Source of the DNA: DATMYQ01 sp035560935
GTDB lineage: Bacteria > Bacillota > Negativicutes > Sporomusales > Sporomusaceae
Reading direction: 5' to 3'
Assembly (NCBI GenBank): GCA_035560935.1
Contig: DATMYQ010000217.1
Coordinates: 1-8,730 of the forward strand
DNA: 8,730 nucleotides
The notes beneath the pieces are model-generated. The model did no database searches and was not told the origin of the DNA. It saw only the letters and a program-made list of their open reading frames with translations. Positions 1 through 8,094 of the stretch are shown here, one piece after another. Each line of letters opens with the position of its first letter. Within the stretch, counting starts at the first letter, position 1. The position numbers were made by a program, and so were the translations under genes.

Positions 1-29
1 GTGGCAGACACTCCATCGGTGTCTGCCAC
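1..29 (-). terminator. Hairpin terminator downstream of rpoC (window edge)
   Basis: A perfect 11-bp inverted repeat (GTGGCAGACAC at 1-11, GTGTCTGCCAC at 19-29) encloses a 7-base loop and begins 32 bases after the rpoC stop. It is GC-rich and is preceded on the minus strand by GGAAAAC. The T-run expected after the stem on the minus strand would lie outside the window, so it cannot be seen. On the plus strand the stem is followed by GTTTTCC, so the structure may also stop transcription arriving from the left. The position right after the last gene of the rpoBC unit makes the terminator role likely. Confidence 0.75.
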
Positions 30-61
30 GTTTTCCTTCATTCACTCATTCACGAAGTTGT

Positions 62-3000
62 TCAAGACGTTACTGGTTGTACGGGTACCGGATGTGTAAT
101 CCGAATGTTGCGGTAACGGCTCATGCCGGTACCGGCTGGTACCAGTTTACCAATAATGACATTTTCTTTAAGACCTAACAGCGGATCCACTTTCCCTTTA
201 ATCGCAGCTTCCGTAAGTACGCGGGTGGTCTCCTGGAAGGAGGCAGCGGAAAGGAACGAGTCCGTCGCCAGGGAGGCTTTGGTAATGCCCAATAAAATCG
301 GTCGGGCAAAAGCAGGCTCCCCGCCATTTTCAATGGCCTTAATGTTTTCTTCTTCAAACGTATTGACATCAATGTATTCGCCCGGCAGTAAGTCGGTATC
401 GCCGGCTTCTTCCAGCTTGACTTTGTGCAACATCTGGCGAACCATGACTTCAATATGCTTGTCATTAATTTCAACGCCTTGGGATTTATATACTTTTTGC
501 ACTTCGTAAACCAGATACCGTTGCGTCTCTTTCAGACCCTGAACCCGCAAAATATCATGCGGGTTGACCGAACCTTCCGTCAAGCGGTCACCCGCTTTGA
601 CTTCCTGTCCATCGGCCACCAGCAGACGGGCACCATAAGGAATCTGGTACACCCGCTCTTCGCCAAGATTAATTTGGCTGTCAGTATCCGTTTGCGGGGG
701 ATGCACGGTGACCCGGCGCAGTCCTTTAATTTCTTTGACTTCGACCTTGCCGTCAATTTCAGTAATAATCGCTTGTCGTTTGGGTTTACGGGCCTCGAAA
801 AGTTCTTCAACCCGCGGCAGACCCTGAGTAATATCGTCACCGGCAACACCGCCGGTGTGGAATGTACGCATCGTCAACTGAGTACCGGGTTCGCCAATGG
901 ATTGCGCCGCAATAATGCCAACAGCTTCGCCCACATCAACCATATGGCTGGTTCCCAGGTTGCGGCCGTAACATTTGATACAGACACCATGCTGTGAGCG
1001 GCATGTCAGCACCGAACGGATCGAAACCCGTTTACGGACCGCAACGACTTTGTCTGCCAGCTCTTCAGTAATCTCCTGATTCAAACGCACTACCATCTCG
1101 CCGGTTTCCGGATTCACAATATCTTCAGCCGACACCCGGCCAATGATCCGGTCTCGCAGCGCTTCAATGACGCCGGCACCTTCGGTGATAGCCTCCACTT
1201 CGATACCCTTGATGCTGTTGTTACGAACTTTTACTTCTTTGACATCACTGTGTAAAATCGCTTCAATGTTTGCTTCCGACAGCGGCGTATCGGCAGGAAC
1301 TAATTCTTCACCAGCACTGTTTACAATAGCATTGGTCGTATTTTTACCCAACATTTCACGGATCATGGCTTCTTTAAGGGTTTGACGAACTTTTTCCTCA
1401 GGCTCACCCAATGCAATGACTTCATCATTGGTGGCAAGATTTAGTTCTTCGGCAGCCGAGGCGTTAATTCCGCGGATGACCATTTCCGGCACGCCGTGTT
1501 CGCCAATAATTTGCAGGTGATCATTATCCAGAACCGTGTCTTTAGGAACCAAAAGTTCTGCCGTTTTCGGGTCAAAAACATCTTGTCCCAGCACGCGTCC
1601 TTGCAGTGTATCCCGCAGGAAATTAATGGCCCCGGTACTGGTTTGGGCCAGGCGCGCCCGTTCGCGCTGCAGGTTGATACCCACCACGTCACAGTCCTCT
1701 TCGCGGACGATCACATCCTGGGCCACGTCCACCAAACGTCGGGTCAGATATCCGGAGTCAGCGGTACGCAACGCGGTATCAGCCAAACCTTTCCGGGCAC
1801 CGTGGGTGGAAATAAAGTACTCCAACACGGTCAAACCTTCCCGGAAATTGGCCTTAATCGGTACGTCGATGATCCGCCCGGAAGGATCCGCCATCAATCC
1901 CCGCATACCAGCCAGCTGACGAATCTGCTGGATATTACCGCGGGCACCGGAGTTAGCCATCATATACACCGGATTGAACCGGTCCAAGGTATTCATCAAA
2001 GCCGTGGTTACGTCATCTGTGGCTTTGGTCCACAAACCGATAATGTTTTTGTAGCGTTCGTCATCGGTAATCAGGCCGCGCCGATATTGTTTATCGATGA
2101 CGTCAACCTTGCGCTCGGTTTCCGCCAGGATTTCTTTTTTCTCGGACGGAATCTGAATATCTGAAATGGCAATGGTCACGCCAGCCCGGCAAGCATATGC
2201 AAAACCCAAACTCTTGACAGTATCCAAAACCACTGCCGTTTTCGCGTTACCAAAACGACGATACGAATCCGCCACCATTTTACCCAGCTGTTTTTTGTCC
2301 ATCAGAATGCCCAGATGCCATTCGCCGTCTATTTGCACCATGTGCTGCAGTTCCGGCGGCAACGCTTCGTTAAAAATCATCCGCCCAACAGTGGTGTGAA
2401 TCCGGCCAAATTCCGGCACTCTGACAATAATTTTTTCATGCAGAGTCAGTTCTTTATGATAGTAGGCAAGCAGGGCTTCAGTGTAGCCTGAGAAATAGCG
2501 AACCCGTCCATCAGGCTGTTCCCGTTCAATAGTCAGGTAATAGGAACCCAAAACCATATCCTGTGTCGGCGTTGCCACCGGCTTGCCATCCTTAGTGGAC
2601 AAAATGTTATGCGCCGAAAGCATCAAAATACGGGCTTCCGCCTGCGCTTCCGCCGATAAAGGCACATGGACCGCCATCTGGTCACCATCAAAGTCCGCAT
2701 TATAAGCGGTACAAACCAATGGATGGATTTTAATGGCCCGGCCTTCAGAAAGTACGGGTTCAAATGCCTGGATACCCAGACGATGCAGCGTCGGAGCACG
2801 GTTTAACAATACCGGATGTTCTTTAATGACTTCCTCGAGAACATCCCACACTTCCGGGCGTACCCGCTCCACCATCCGTTTAGCGCTTTTAATGTTATGC
2901 GCATGACCGGCATTCACCAGTTTTTTCATGACAAACGGTTTAAATAATTCCAGCGCCATTTCTTTAGGCAGACCGCATTGATGCAATTTCAGGTCAGGTC

Positions 3001-4039
3001 CAACCACAATAACGGAACGGCCGGAATAATCCACCCGTTTACCCAACAGGTTCTGACGAAAACGGCCCTGTTTGCCCTTCAACATATCACTGAGGGACTT
3101 TAACGGACGATTGCCCGGACCGGTAACCGGGCGGCCCCGGCGGCCATTATCAATGAGCGCGTCGACCGCTTCCTGCAGCATCCGTTTTTCATTGCGGACA
3201 ATGATATCAGGAGCGCCCAAGTCCAATAAACGCTTTAGGCGGTTATTACGGTTAATAACCCGGCGATACAAATCATTCAAATCGGAAGTGGCAAAACGTC
3301 CGCCGTCCAACTGAACCATCGGACGCAGTTCCGGCGGAATAACCGGCACCACATCCATAATCATCCACGAGGGTTTATTACCGGATTTCCGGAATGCTTC
3401 CACTACTTCCAGGCGGCGGATGGCACGAATTTTACGCTGCCCGCTGACTTCTTTAAGTTCCTGTCGGAGTTCTCTGGATAATTTTTCCAAATCCAGTTCA
3501 TCCAGCATTTTTTTCACAGCTTCCGCACCCATTCCAACCCGGAAGGCGGTACCGTATTTATCTCGGTTCTCCCGATACTCGGTTTCGCTGAGCAGTTGTT
3601 TCTTCATCAGTGGCGTGTCGCCGGGATCCAGCACAATATAAGAAGCAAAATACAGTACTTTTTCCAACGAGCGGGGTGAGATATCCAGAATAAAACCCAT
3701 CCGGCTGGGGATACCTTTAAAATACCAGATATGAGATACCGGTGCTGCCAATTCAATATGTCCCATCCGGTCACGTCGTACTTTGGACCGGGTCACTTCT
3801 ACGCCGCAACGATCGCAGACAATTCCTTTATAACGGATCCGTTTGTATTTGCCGCAATGGCATTCCCAGTCACGAGTCGGTCCAAAGATCTTTTCACAAA
3901 AAAGGCCTTCTCGTTCCGGTTTCAACGTACGGTAGTTAATCGTTTCCGGCTTTTTTACCTCACCATGGGACCACTTGCGGATCTGATCGGGAGAAGCCAG
4001 ACCAATGCGCATCGAATCAAAGTTGTTCACATCCAACAA
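62..4039 (-). CDS. rpoC: DNA-directed RNA polymerase subunit beta' (RpoC)
   Basis: RpoC is the beta-prime subunit of bacterial RNA polymerase. It carries the catalytic magnesium and, with RpoB, forms the DNA/RNA-binding cleft. The reading frame is intact, 1325 residues, against about 1200 in Bacillus. Visible landmarks: N-terminal zinc-binding domain with Cys60, Cys62, Cys75 and Cys78; the active-site motif NADFDGDQM with Asp449, Asp451 and Asp453; the bridge-helix region (about 697-735, GARGN...); the trigger loop (about 735-769, GLTVLEYFISTHGARKG); and a second zinc site made of Cys783, Cys1013, Cys1020 and Cys1023. The C-terminal part (VGIIAAQSIGEPGTQLTMRTFH, then QVEVMVRQML-like and SFLSAASFQETTRVL segments) is of the normal family type. 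The oddity is about 155 extra residues between Cys783 and Cys1013, which look like extra copies of a local module. The start is TTG, preceded by AAGGGAG with 10 bases spacing; the N-terminus matches the Bacillus MLDVNNF start. The gene follows rpoB by 21 bases and is surely cotranscribed with it. Confidence 0.98.
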   Translation of the reverse strand: MLDVNNFDSMRIGLASPDQIRKWSHGEVKKPETINYRTLKPEREGLFCEKIFGPTRDWECHCGKYKRIRYKGIVCDRCGVEVTRSKVRRDRMGHIELAAPVSHIWYFKGIPSRMGFILDISPRSLEKVLYFASYIVLDPGDTPLMKKQLLSETEYRENRDKYGTAFRVGMGAEAVKKMLDELDLEKLSRELRQELKEVSGQRKIRAIRRLEVVEAFRKSGNKPSWMIMDVVPVIPPELRPMVQLDGGRFATSDLNDLYRRVINRNNRLKRLLDLGAPDIIVRNEKRMLQEAVDALIDNGRRGRPVTGPGNRPLKSLSDMLKGKQGRFRQNLLGKRVDYSGRSVIVVGPDLKLHQCGLPKEMALELFKPFVMKKLVNAGHAHNIKSAKRMVERVRPEVWDVLEEVIKEHPVLLNRAPTLHRLGIQAFEPVLSEGRAIKIHPLVCTAYNADFDGDQMAVHVPLSAEAQAEARILMLSAHNILSTKDGKPVATPTQDMVLGSYYLTIEREQPDGRVRYFSGYTEALLAYYHKELTLHEKIIVRVPEFGRIHTTVGRMIFNEALPPELQHMVQIDGEWHLGILMDKKQLGKMVADSYRRFGNAKTAVVLDTVKSLGFAYACRAGVTIAISDIQIPSEKKEILAETERKVDVIDKQYRRGLITDDERYKNIIGLWTKATDDVTTALMNTLDRFNPVYMMANSGARGNIQQIRQLAGMRGLMADPSGRIIDVPIKANFREGLTVLEYFISTHGARKGLADTALRTADSGYLTRRLVDVAQDVIVREEDCDVVGINLQRERARLAQTSTGAINFLRDTLQGRVLGQDVFDPKTAELLVPKDTVLDNDHLQIIGEHGVPEMVIRGINASAAEELNLATNDEVIALGEPEEKVRQTLKEAMIREMLGKNTTNAIVNSAGEELVPADTPLSEANIEAILHSDVKEVKVRNNSIKGIEVEAITEGAGVIEALRDRIIGRVSAEDIVNPETGEMVVRLNQEITEELADKVVAVRKRVSIRSVLTCRSQHGVCIKCYGRNLGTSHMVDVGEAVGIIAAQSIGEPGTQLTMRTFHTGGVAGDDITQGLPRVEELFEARKPKRQAIITEIDGKVEVKEIKGLRRVTVHPPQTDTDSQINLGEERVYQIPYGARLLVADGQEVKAGDRLTEGSVNPHDILRVQGLKETQRYLVYEVQKVYKSQGVEINDKHIEVMVRQMLHKVKLEEAGDTDLLPGEYIDVNTFEEENIKAIENGGEPAFARPILLGITKASLATDSFLSAASFQETTRVLTEAAIKGKVDPLLGLKENVIIGKLVPAGTGMSRYRNIRITHPVPVQPVTS
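1004..1630 (-). repeat. Three diverged tandem copies of a ~55-70 residue module within RpoC
   Basis: Within RpoC, residues about 804-858, 884-940 and 957-1012 align with one another. Each opens with an LRD-like triplet and a G-R/K pair (L808-R809-D810 with G814-R815; I893-R894-E895 with G898-K899; L961-R962-D963 with G967-R968). Each continues with a V/I-x-N/D-P/S...E-L/M-V segment (821-832, 905-915, 974-984), and ends with a V-x-I/V-R motif (Arg856, Arg939, Arg1008). Bacillus and E. coli have only one such unit between the first and second cysteines of the downstream zinc site, by my recollection of those sequences. The copies are diverged at the protein level, so the duplications are old. 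Copy boundaries are approximate because the alignment was done by eye. Confidence 0.65.
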
Positions 4040-4049
4040 GGGGGTATCG

Positions 4050-4056
4050 CTCCCTT
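4050..4056 (-). promoter_or_regulatory. Ribosome binding site of rpoC, fixes the TTG start
   Basis: AAGGGAG on the minus strand sits 10 bases before the TTG at 4037-4039 and falls inside the 21-base gap after the rpoB stop codon (TAA, 4061-4063). A second TTG follows directly at 4034-4036, but it would be 13 bases away. The first TTG also gives the family-typical N-terminus MLDVNNF, so it is preferred. Confidence 0.75.
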
Positions 4057-4060
4057 CTCC

Positions 4061-7000
4061 TTACAATAAATCATCATCATCCAAATCATCGTCAGGCTGG
4101 CCCGTTTTTTCTTTTAACGTCTTACCCGCCTGCCCGTCACCGGTCAGCAATGATTCATCGTCTTCATCTAAAATCGTCTTAGTTTCCGGTGTTTTACCCA
4201 TATCACCGATTTCAGCGATGATATCCAGTTCTTCATCAAGGAAATCCGGTCCACCGGCACTATCATATTCATCGGCTGAATCCGCATTATACTCTACTTT
4301 TTTACGGTCCACCGGTCCAGAGCGAGACGCTTCCTCTTCACCACCCAAGCTAAAATCAAGTTCTTTGGCGGTCTCGTGAATGTCTTCATCAGAATCCCGA
4401 ATCATAATTTCCTGTGCATCTTCGCTCAGGATCTTAACGTCCAGACCAATACTCTGCAATTCCTTGATTAATACTTTGAAGGACTCAGGCACTCCCGGCT
4501 CAGGAACATTTTCCCCTTTGACAATCGCTTCATAGGTTTTTACCCGGCCTACCACATCGTCGGATTTAACCGTCAATAGTTCTTGCAGGGTATAAGCCGC
4601 ACCGTACGCTTCCAAAGCCCAAACTTCCATCTCGCCGAAACGTTGTCCGCCAAACTGAGCCTTACCACCCAACGGTTGTTGGGTAACCAGCGAATACGGA
4701 CCGGTGGAGCGGGCGTGGATTTTATCATCAACCAAGTGAGCCAGCTTCAACATATATACAAATCCAACGGTGACATGATTATCAAACGGTTCTCCTGTTC
4801 GACCATCATAAAGCACTGTTTTACCGTCTTCCGACAAACCGGCAACCTGCAGAGTTTTGATAACTTCATCCTCTGTAGCTCCGTCAAAAACAGGAGTTGC
4901 CAGATGTACTCCAGCCTTATCCGGTTTCGGCAACCCAACTTCATCGAGAGGATAACCCACTTCTCTGAGCCTTTTCTCCAGTTCCTCCGTTGCACCACTT
5001 TTAATCTGCAGACCAATAGCTGCCGCAGCACGACCCAGATGAGTTTCCAGCACCTGCCCAATATTCATACGGGAAGGAACGCCCAACGGATTCAATACAA
5101 TCTGTACCGGCGTGCCATCCGGCAGGAACGGCATGTCTTCCTGAGGCATGATCCGGGAAACGACACCCTTGTTACCGTGACGTCCCGCCATTTTATCCCC
5201 TTCGGAAATCTTACGTTTCTGAGCAATATACACCCGGACCAATTGATTAACACCCGGCGGCAATTCATCGCCATTTTCCCGGGTAAATACTTTCACATCA
5301 ACAATTTTCCCGGCTTCGCCGTGTGGAACCCGCAGAGAAGTGTCGCGAACTTCCCGGGCCTTTTCACCAAAGATGGCCCGCAGCAACCGTTCTTCGGCCG
5401 TCAGTTCCGTCTCGCCTTTCGGCGTAACTTTACCGACCAGAATATCACCAGGACGAACTTCCGCCCCCACGCGGATAATTCCCCGATCATCCAAATCGCG
5501 CAAGACATCTTCCGCTACGTTAGGAATATCACGGGTGATTTCTTCCGGTCCCAGTTTAGTATCCCGCGCGTCACACTCATATTCTTCAATATGGATAGAC
5601 GTAAAAACATCTTCTTGAACCAGTTGTTGGCTAAGTAAAATCGCATCTTCGTAGTTATAGCCTTCCCATGGCATAAAGGCCACCAGAACGTTATAACCCA
5701 ACGCCAGTTCCCCTTTATCAGTGGACGGGCCATCGGCCAAAACCTGCCCCTTTACTATCTGCTCACCTTTATAAACAATTGGTTTTTGATTAATACAGGT
5801 TCCCTGGTTGGAACGCAAGTATTTGAGCAAGCGATAAGAATCCAAGCCGCCGGTCTCCGTGCGAATTTGGATATCCGTCGCCGTAACTTTTTCAATCACA
5901 CCGGCATTTTTAGCCAGTGTCACCACACCAGAGTCGCGAGCCGCTTTATACTCCATACCAGTACCGATTAACGGTGCCTGTGTTTTCAAAAGTGGTACGG
6001 CCTGCCGTTGCATGTTGGCACCCATCAGCGCCCGGTTGGCATCGTCATTTTCCAGGAACGGAATCATCGCCGTTGCAATAGATACTACCTGCTTCGGTGA
6101 AACGTCCATATAATCAACGTTTTCCACCGGTACGACCAGAATTTCACCATGGCGAACACGAACGATGACACGCTCCTGCTTGAATTGGCCATCCGCAGCC
6201 AATTCTTCGTTCGCCTGCGCAATAACAACTTCATCTTCTTCATCAGCGGTCAAATATTCCACTTCGCTGGTCACTTTGCCGGTCATCTTGTCTACTTTCC
6301 GGTACGGAGTCTCAATAAAGCCAAATTCGTTGACCCGGGCAAACGTTGACAAAGAACCAATCAAACCAATGTTCGGTCCTTCCGGCGTTTCAATAGGACA
6401 CATCCGGCCATAGTGAGAGTTGTGAACGTCACGAACTTCGAAGCCTGCCCGTTCCCGGCTCAAACCGCCAGGGCCCAGGGCGCTCAAACGGCGTTTATGC
6501 GTCAGTTCCGCCAGTGGGTTCGTTTGGTCCATAAACTGCGACAACTGGCTGGAGCCAAAAAACTCCTTGATGGCAGCAACCACCGGACGGATATTGATCA
6601 GTGCCTGCGGCGTAATCACATCCACATCCTGAATGGTCATCCGTTCTTTCACTACCCGTTCCATACGGGCCAGACCGATACGGAACTGGTTCTGCAGCAA
6701 CTCACCTACCGAGCGCAGGCGGCGATTTCCCAAATGGTCAATATCATCCGTGGTACCATGGCCATCCATCAAATTCAGCATATAGCTAATCGCCGCAATG
6801 ACATCTTCCCGGGTAATCGTACGATGAGTATAGGGTCGCTGAGGATTAGTCAAAACCTTGACAACCGACCCATCTTTTTGTCGGATTTTAATTTCCTGCA
6901 ATTCAGCACTGTCAAGCGCGCCACTAGCGGCGATTCTGTCCAAAACCAGCAAATCGACTGTAGTACCTTCTTCTACAACAATTTCACCGGTTTCCGGATG

Positions 7001-7879
7001 AACCAAAGTTTGATGCAATGTTTTGCCCAGTAAACGACGGCGCCATCCCAGCTTTTTAGTCAATTTATAGCGACCAACCGTCGCCAGATCATATCGTTTG
7101 GAGTCAAAAAACAACGATTCCAGTAATTGCGCAGCATTTTCAACCGTTGGCGGCTCTCCCGGACGCAAACGCTTGTAAATTTCCACCAACGCCTCTTCTC
7201 TTGAACTGGTATTATCCCGTTCCAAAGTCGCCCGAATTCGCACGTCTTCATGAAACAATTCAGCAATTACTCCATTAGACACATAGCCCAACGCGCGAAT
7301 CAGTACAGTAATTGGCAGTTTCCGGGTACGATCGACTCGAACAGAAACCACATCGTTAGGATCAGTTTCAAACTCCAACCACGCGCCCCGATTAGGTATC
7401 ACCGTCGCGCTGTAGAGTTTTTTCCCACTTGTATCAATGTTTTCACCGTAATACACCCCCGGTGAACGGACCAACTGGCTGACAATAACCCGCTCCGCAC
7501 CATTGATAATGAAAGTCCCGTTATCCGTCATCAACGGAAAGTCGCCCATGAAAACTTCCTGCTCTTTGATTTCACCGGTTTCTTTGTTAATTAGACGAAC
7601 ACTAACGCGAAGCGGAGCCGAATAGGTTACATCCCGCTCCTTACACTCTTCCACATCATATTTTGGTTCACCCAGCGTAAAGTTTTCAAAAGACAGTACA
7701 AGGTTTCCGGTAAAATCCTGGATTGGAGAAATATCATGAAATATTTCTCTTAACCCGTCCTTGAGAAACCAGTTGTAAGAATTCTTTTGAATCTCAATCA
7801 GATTGGGCATGTCCAGTACTTCTTTGATCTTAGCATAACTATACCTGACCCTTTTGCCCACCGGAACAGGATTGAACAT
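4061..7879 (-). CDS. rpoB: DNA-directed RNA polymerase subunit beta (RpoB)
   Basis: RpoB is the beta subunit of RNA polymerase, which binds the nascent RNA and incoming nucleotides opposite RpoC and is the rifamycin target. From the ATG at 7877-7879 it has 1272 residues; Bacillus RpoB has about 1190. Landmarks, numbered from that Met: the start MFNPVPVGKR; the conserved block ITPQALINIRPV before the rifampicin pocket; the pocket FFGSSQLSQFMDQ...THKRRLSALG with Asp451, His461 and Ser466, all the usual sensitive residues; GYNYEDA near 741; active-site lysines Lys896 and Lys904 in GDKMAGRHGNKG; and the C-terminal HARSTGPYSLVTQQPLGGKAQFGGQ clamp region. Relative to Bacillus there is an insertion of about 34 residues near 960-992 and an acidic C-terminal tail of about 120 residues. 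A GTG at 7889-7891 would add four residues (VKRL), but the AAGGGG site abuts it with no spacing, whereas it is 11 bases before the ATG. rpoC follows 21 bases downstream. Confidence 0.97.
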   Translation of the reverse strand: MFNPVPVGKRVRYSYAKIKEVLDMPNLIEIQKNSYNWFLKDGLREIFHDISPIQDFTGNLVLSFENFTLGEPKYDVEECKERDVTYSAPLRVSVRLINKETGEIKEQEVFMGDFPLMTDNGTFIINGAERVIVSQLVRSPGVYYGENIDTSGKKLYSATVIPNRGAWLEFETDPNDVVSVRVDRTRKLPITVLIRALGYVSNGVIAELFHEDVRIRATLERDNTSSREEALVEIYKRLRPGEPPTVENAAQLLESLFFDSKRYDLATVGRYKLTKKLGWRRRLLGKTLHQTLVHPETGEIVVEEGTTVDLLVLDRIAASGALDSAELQEIKIRQKDGSVVKVLTNPQRPYTHRTITREDVIAAISYMLNLMDGHGTTDDIDHLGNRRLRSVGELLQNQFRIGLARMERVVKERMTIQDVDVITPQALINIRPVVAAIKEFFGSSQLSQFMDQTNPLAELTHKRRLSALGPGGLSRERAGFEVRDVHNSHYGRMCPIETPEGPNIGLIGSLSTFARVNEFGFIETPYRKVDKMTGKVTSEVEYLTADEEDEVVIAQANEELAADGQFKQERVIVRVRHGEILVVPVENVDYMDVSPKQVVSIATAMIPFLENDDANRALMGANMQRQAVPLLKTQAPLIGTGMEYKAARDSGVVTLAKNAGVIEKVTATDIQIRTETGGLDSYRLLKYLRSNQGTCINQKPIVYKGEQIVKGQVLADGPSTDKGELALGYNVLVAFMPWEGYNYEDAILLSQQLVQEDVFTSIHIEEYECDARDTKLGPEEITRDIPNVAEDVLRDLDDRGIIRVGAEVRPGDILVGKVTPKGETELTAEERLLRAIFGEKAREVRDTSLRVPHGEAGKIVDVKVFTRENGDELPPGVNQLVRVYIAQKRKISEGDKMAGRHGNKGVVSRIMPQEDMPFLPDGTPVQIVLNPLGVPSRMNIGQVLETHLGRAAAAIGLQIKSGATEELEKRLREVGYPLDEVGLPKPDKAGVHLATPVFDGATEDEVIKTLQVAGLSEDGKTVLYDGRTGEPFDNHVTVGFVYMLKLAHLVDDKIHARSTGPYSLVTQQPLGGKAQFGGQRFGEMEVWALEAYGAAYTLQELLTVKSDDVVGRVKTYEAIVKGENVPEPGVPESFKVLIKELQSIGLDVKILSEDAQEIMIRDSDEDIHETAKELDFSLGGEEEASRSGPVDRKKVEYNADSADEYDSAGGPDFLDEELDIIAEIGDMGKTPETKTILDEDDESLLTGDGQAGKTLKEKTGQPDDDLDDDDLL

Positions 7880-7890
7880 TAACCTCTTCA

Positions 7891-7896
7891 CCCCTT
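7891..7896 (-). promoter_or_regulatory. Ribosome binding site of rpoB, decides the start
   Basis: The minus strand reads AAGGGG then TGAAGAGGTTA then ATG. AAGGGGTGA resembles the full anti-16S match AAGGAGGTGA with one base missing, at 11 bases from the ATG. A second purine run, AGAGG (7883-7887), lies only 3 bases from the ATG and is probably too close. The site overlaps the alternative GTG start, which argues against that start. Confidence 0.6.
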
Positions 7897-7923
7897 AGCC
7901 CAAATTGCACTGACCCAACGGCA

Positions 7924-7983
7924 TCATTTTGTCTTCGTGCATCCGTTAATAATGATATACTTTCTGTACCTACAGGAAAACAC
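7924..7983 (-). other. Possible 19-residue leader ORF with consensus ribosome binding site
   Basis: A GTG at 7981-7983 opens a 19-codon frame (MFSCRYRKYIIINGCTKTK) that ends with TGA at 7924-7926, 44 bases before the rpoB ATG. It is preceded by the perfect AGGAGG at 7992-7997 with an ideal 8-base spacing, a better site than that of rpoB itself. The peptide is basic and resembles nothing I recognise. It could be a real leader peptide, or the AGGAGG could act only as a ribosome standby site or as part of an RNA structure. Conservation in relatives would decide; this is a low-confidence call. Confidence 0.25.
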
Positions 7984-7986
7984 TGA

Positions 7987-8037
7987 GGTAACCTCCTGCT
8001 ACTGAAAATACGGCATTTTGGCACGGAAATAAGCAGG
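7987..8037 (-). promoter_or_regulatory. Hairpins that can hide the AGGAGG site in the rpoB leader
   Basis: Two mutually exclusive pairings involve the AGGAGG at 7992-7997. A local one is GAGG-TTA-CCTC (the 11-base near-palindrome GAGGTTACCTC, about 7985-7995). A longer-range one pairs CCTGCT (8032-8037) with AGCAGG (7995-8000), a 6-bp stem around a 31-base loop. Both would cover the ribosome site in the leader RNA. They were found by eye and their stability was not calculated. Confidence 0.3.
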
Positions 8038-8058
8038 TAGCGGATAAAATACGAAAAT

Positions 8059-8094
8059 AAGCAAGGTTCTACCAGCTAAGTGAGGACCTTGCCT
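8059..8094 (-). terminator. Attenuator-like hairpin in the rpoB leader
   Basis: In the minus-strand RNA, GCAAGGT (8086-8092) pairs with ACCTTGC (8061-8067), and the stem extends by one G-U and one A-U pair to 9 bp around an 18-base loop. It is followed at once by a T-rich stretch (TTATTTTCGTATTTT), the usual layout of an intrinsic terminator, although the T-run is interrupted. It lies about 180 bases before rpoB and some 120 bases after the predicted start of transcription, so it would act as a leader attenuator. The long loop makes it weaker than the terminator after rplL. Confidence 0.4.

Noticed and set aside
1496..2164. 222-codon open frame on the plus strand
   Set aside because: Antisense to rpoC across the trigger-loop and module region, with no recognisable domain; shadow frame.
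4583..5638. 351-codon open frame on the plus strand
   Set aside because: It lies wholly antisense to the highly conserved catalytic part of rpoB, and its translation resembles no protein family. It is a by-product of codon bias in rpoB.
6310..6570. Rifampicin-resistance substitutions in RpoB
   Set aside because: The pocket residues corresponding to E. coli Asp516, His526 and Ser531 are all the normal ones (Asp451, His461, Ser466).
7880..7891. GTG at 7889-7891 as the rpoB start
   Set aside because: The AAGGGG ribosome site abuts this GTG with no spacing, and related RpoB proteins, as I recall them, begin at MFNPV. Not fully excluded.
7950..7980. Second promoter close to rpoB (TATCAT as -10)
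   Set aside because: A TATCAT is present on the minus strand, but the -35 position has only a poor match (TTTCCT, 16 bases away), too weak to call.
7839..8024. 61-codon minus-strand frame overlapping the rpoB start
   Set aside because: No ribosome binding site before its GTG, it overlaps the start of rpoB out of frame, and its product looks random.
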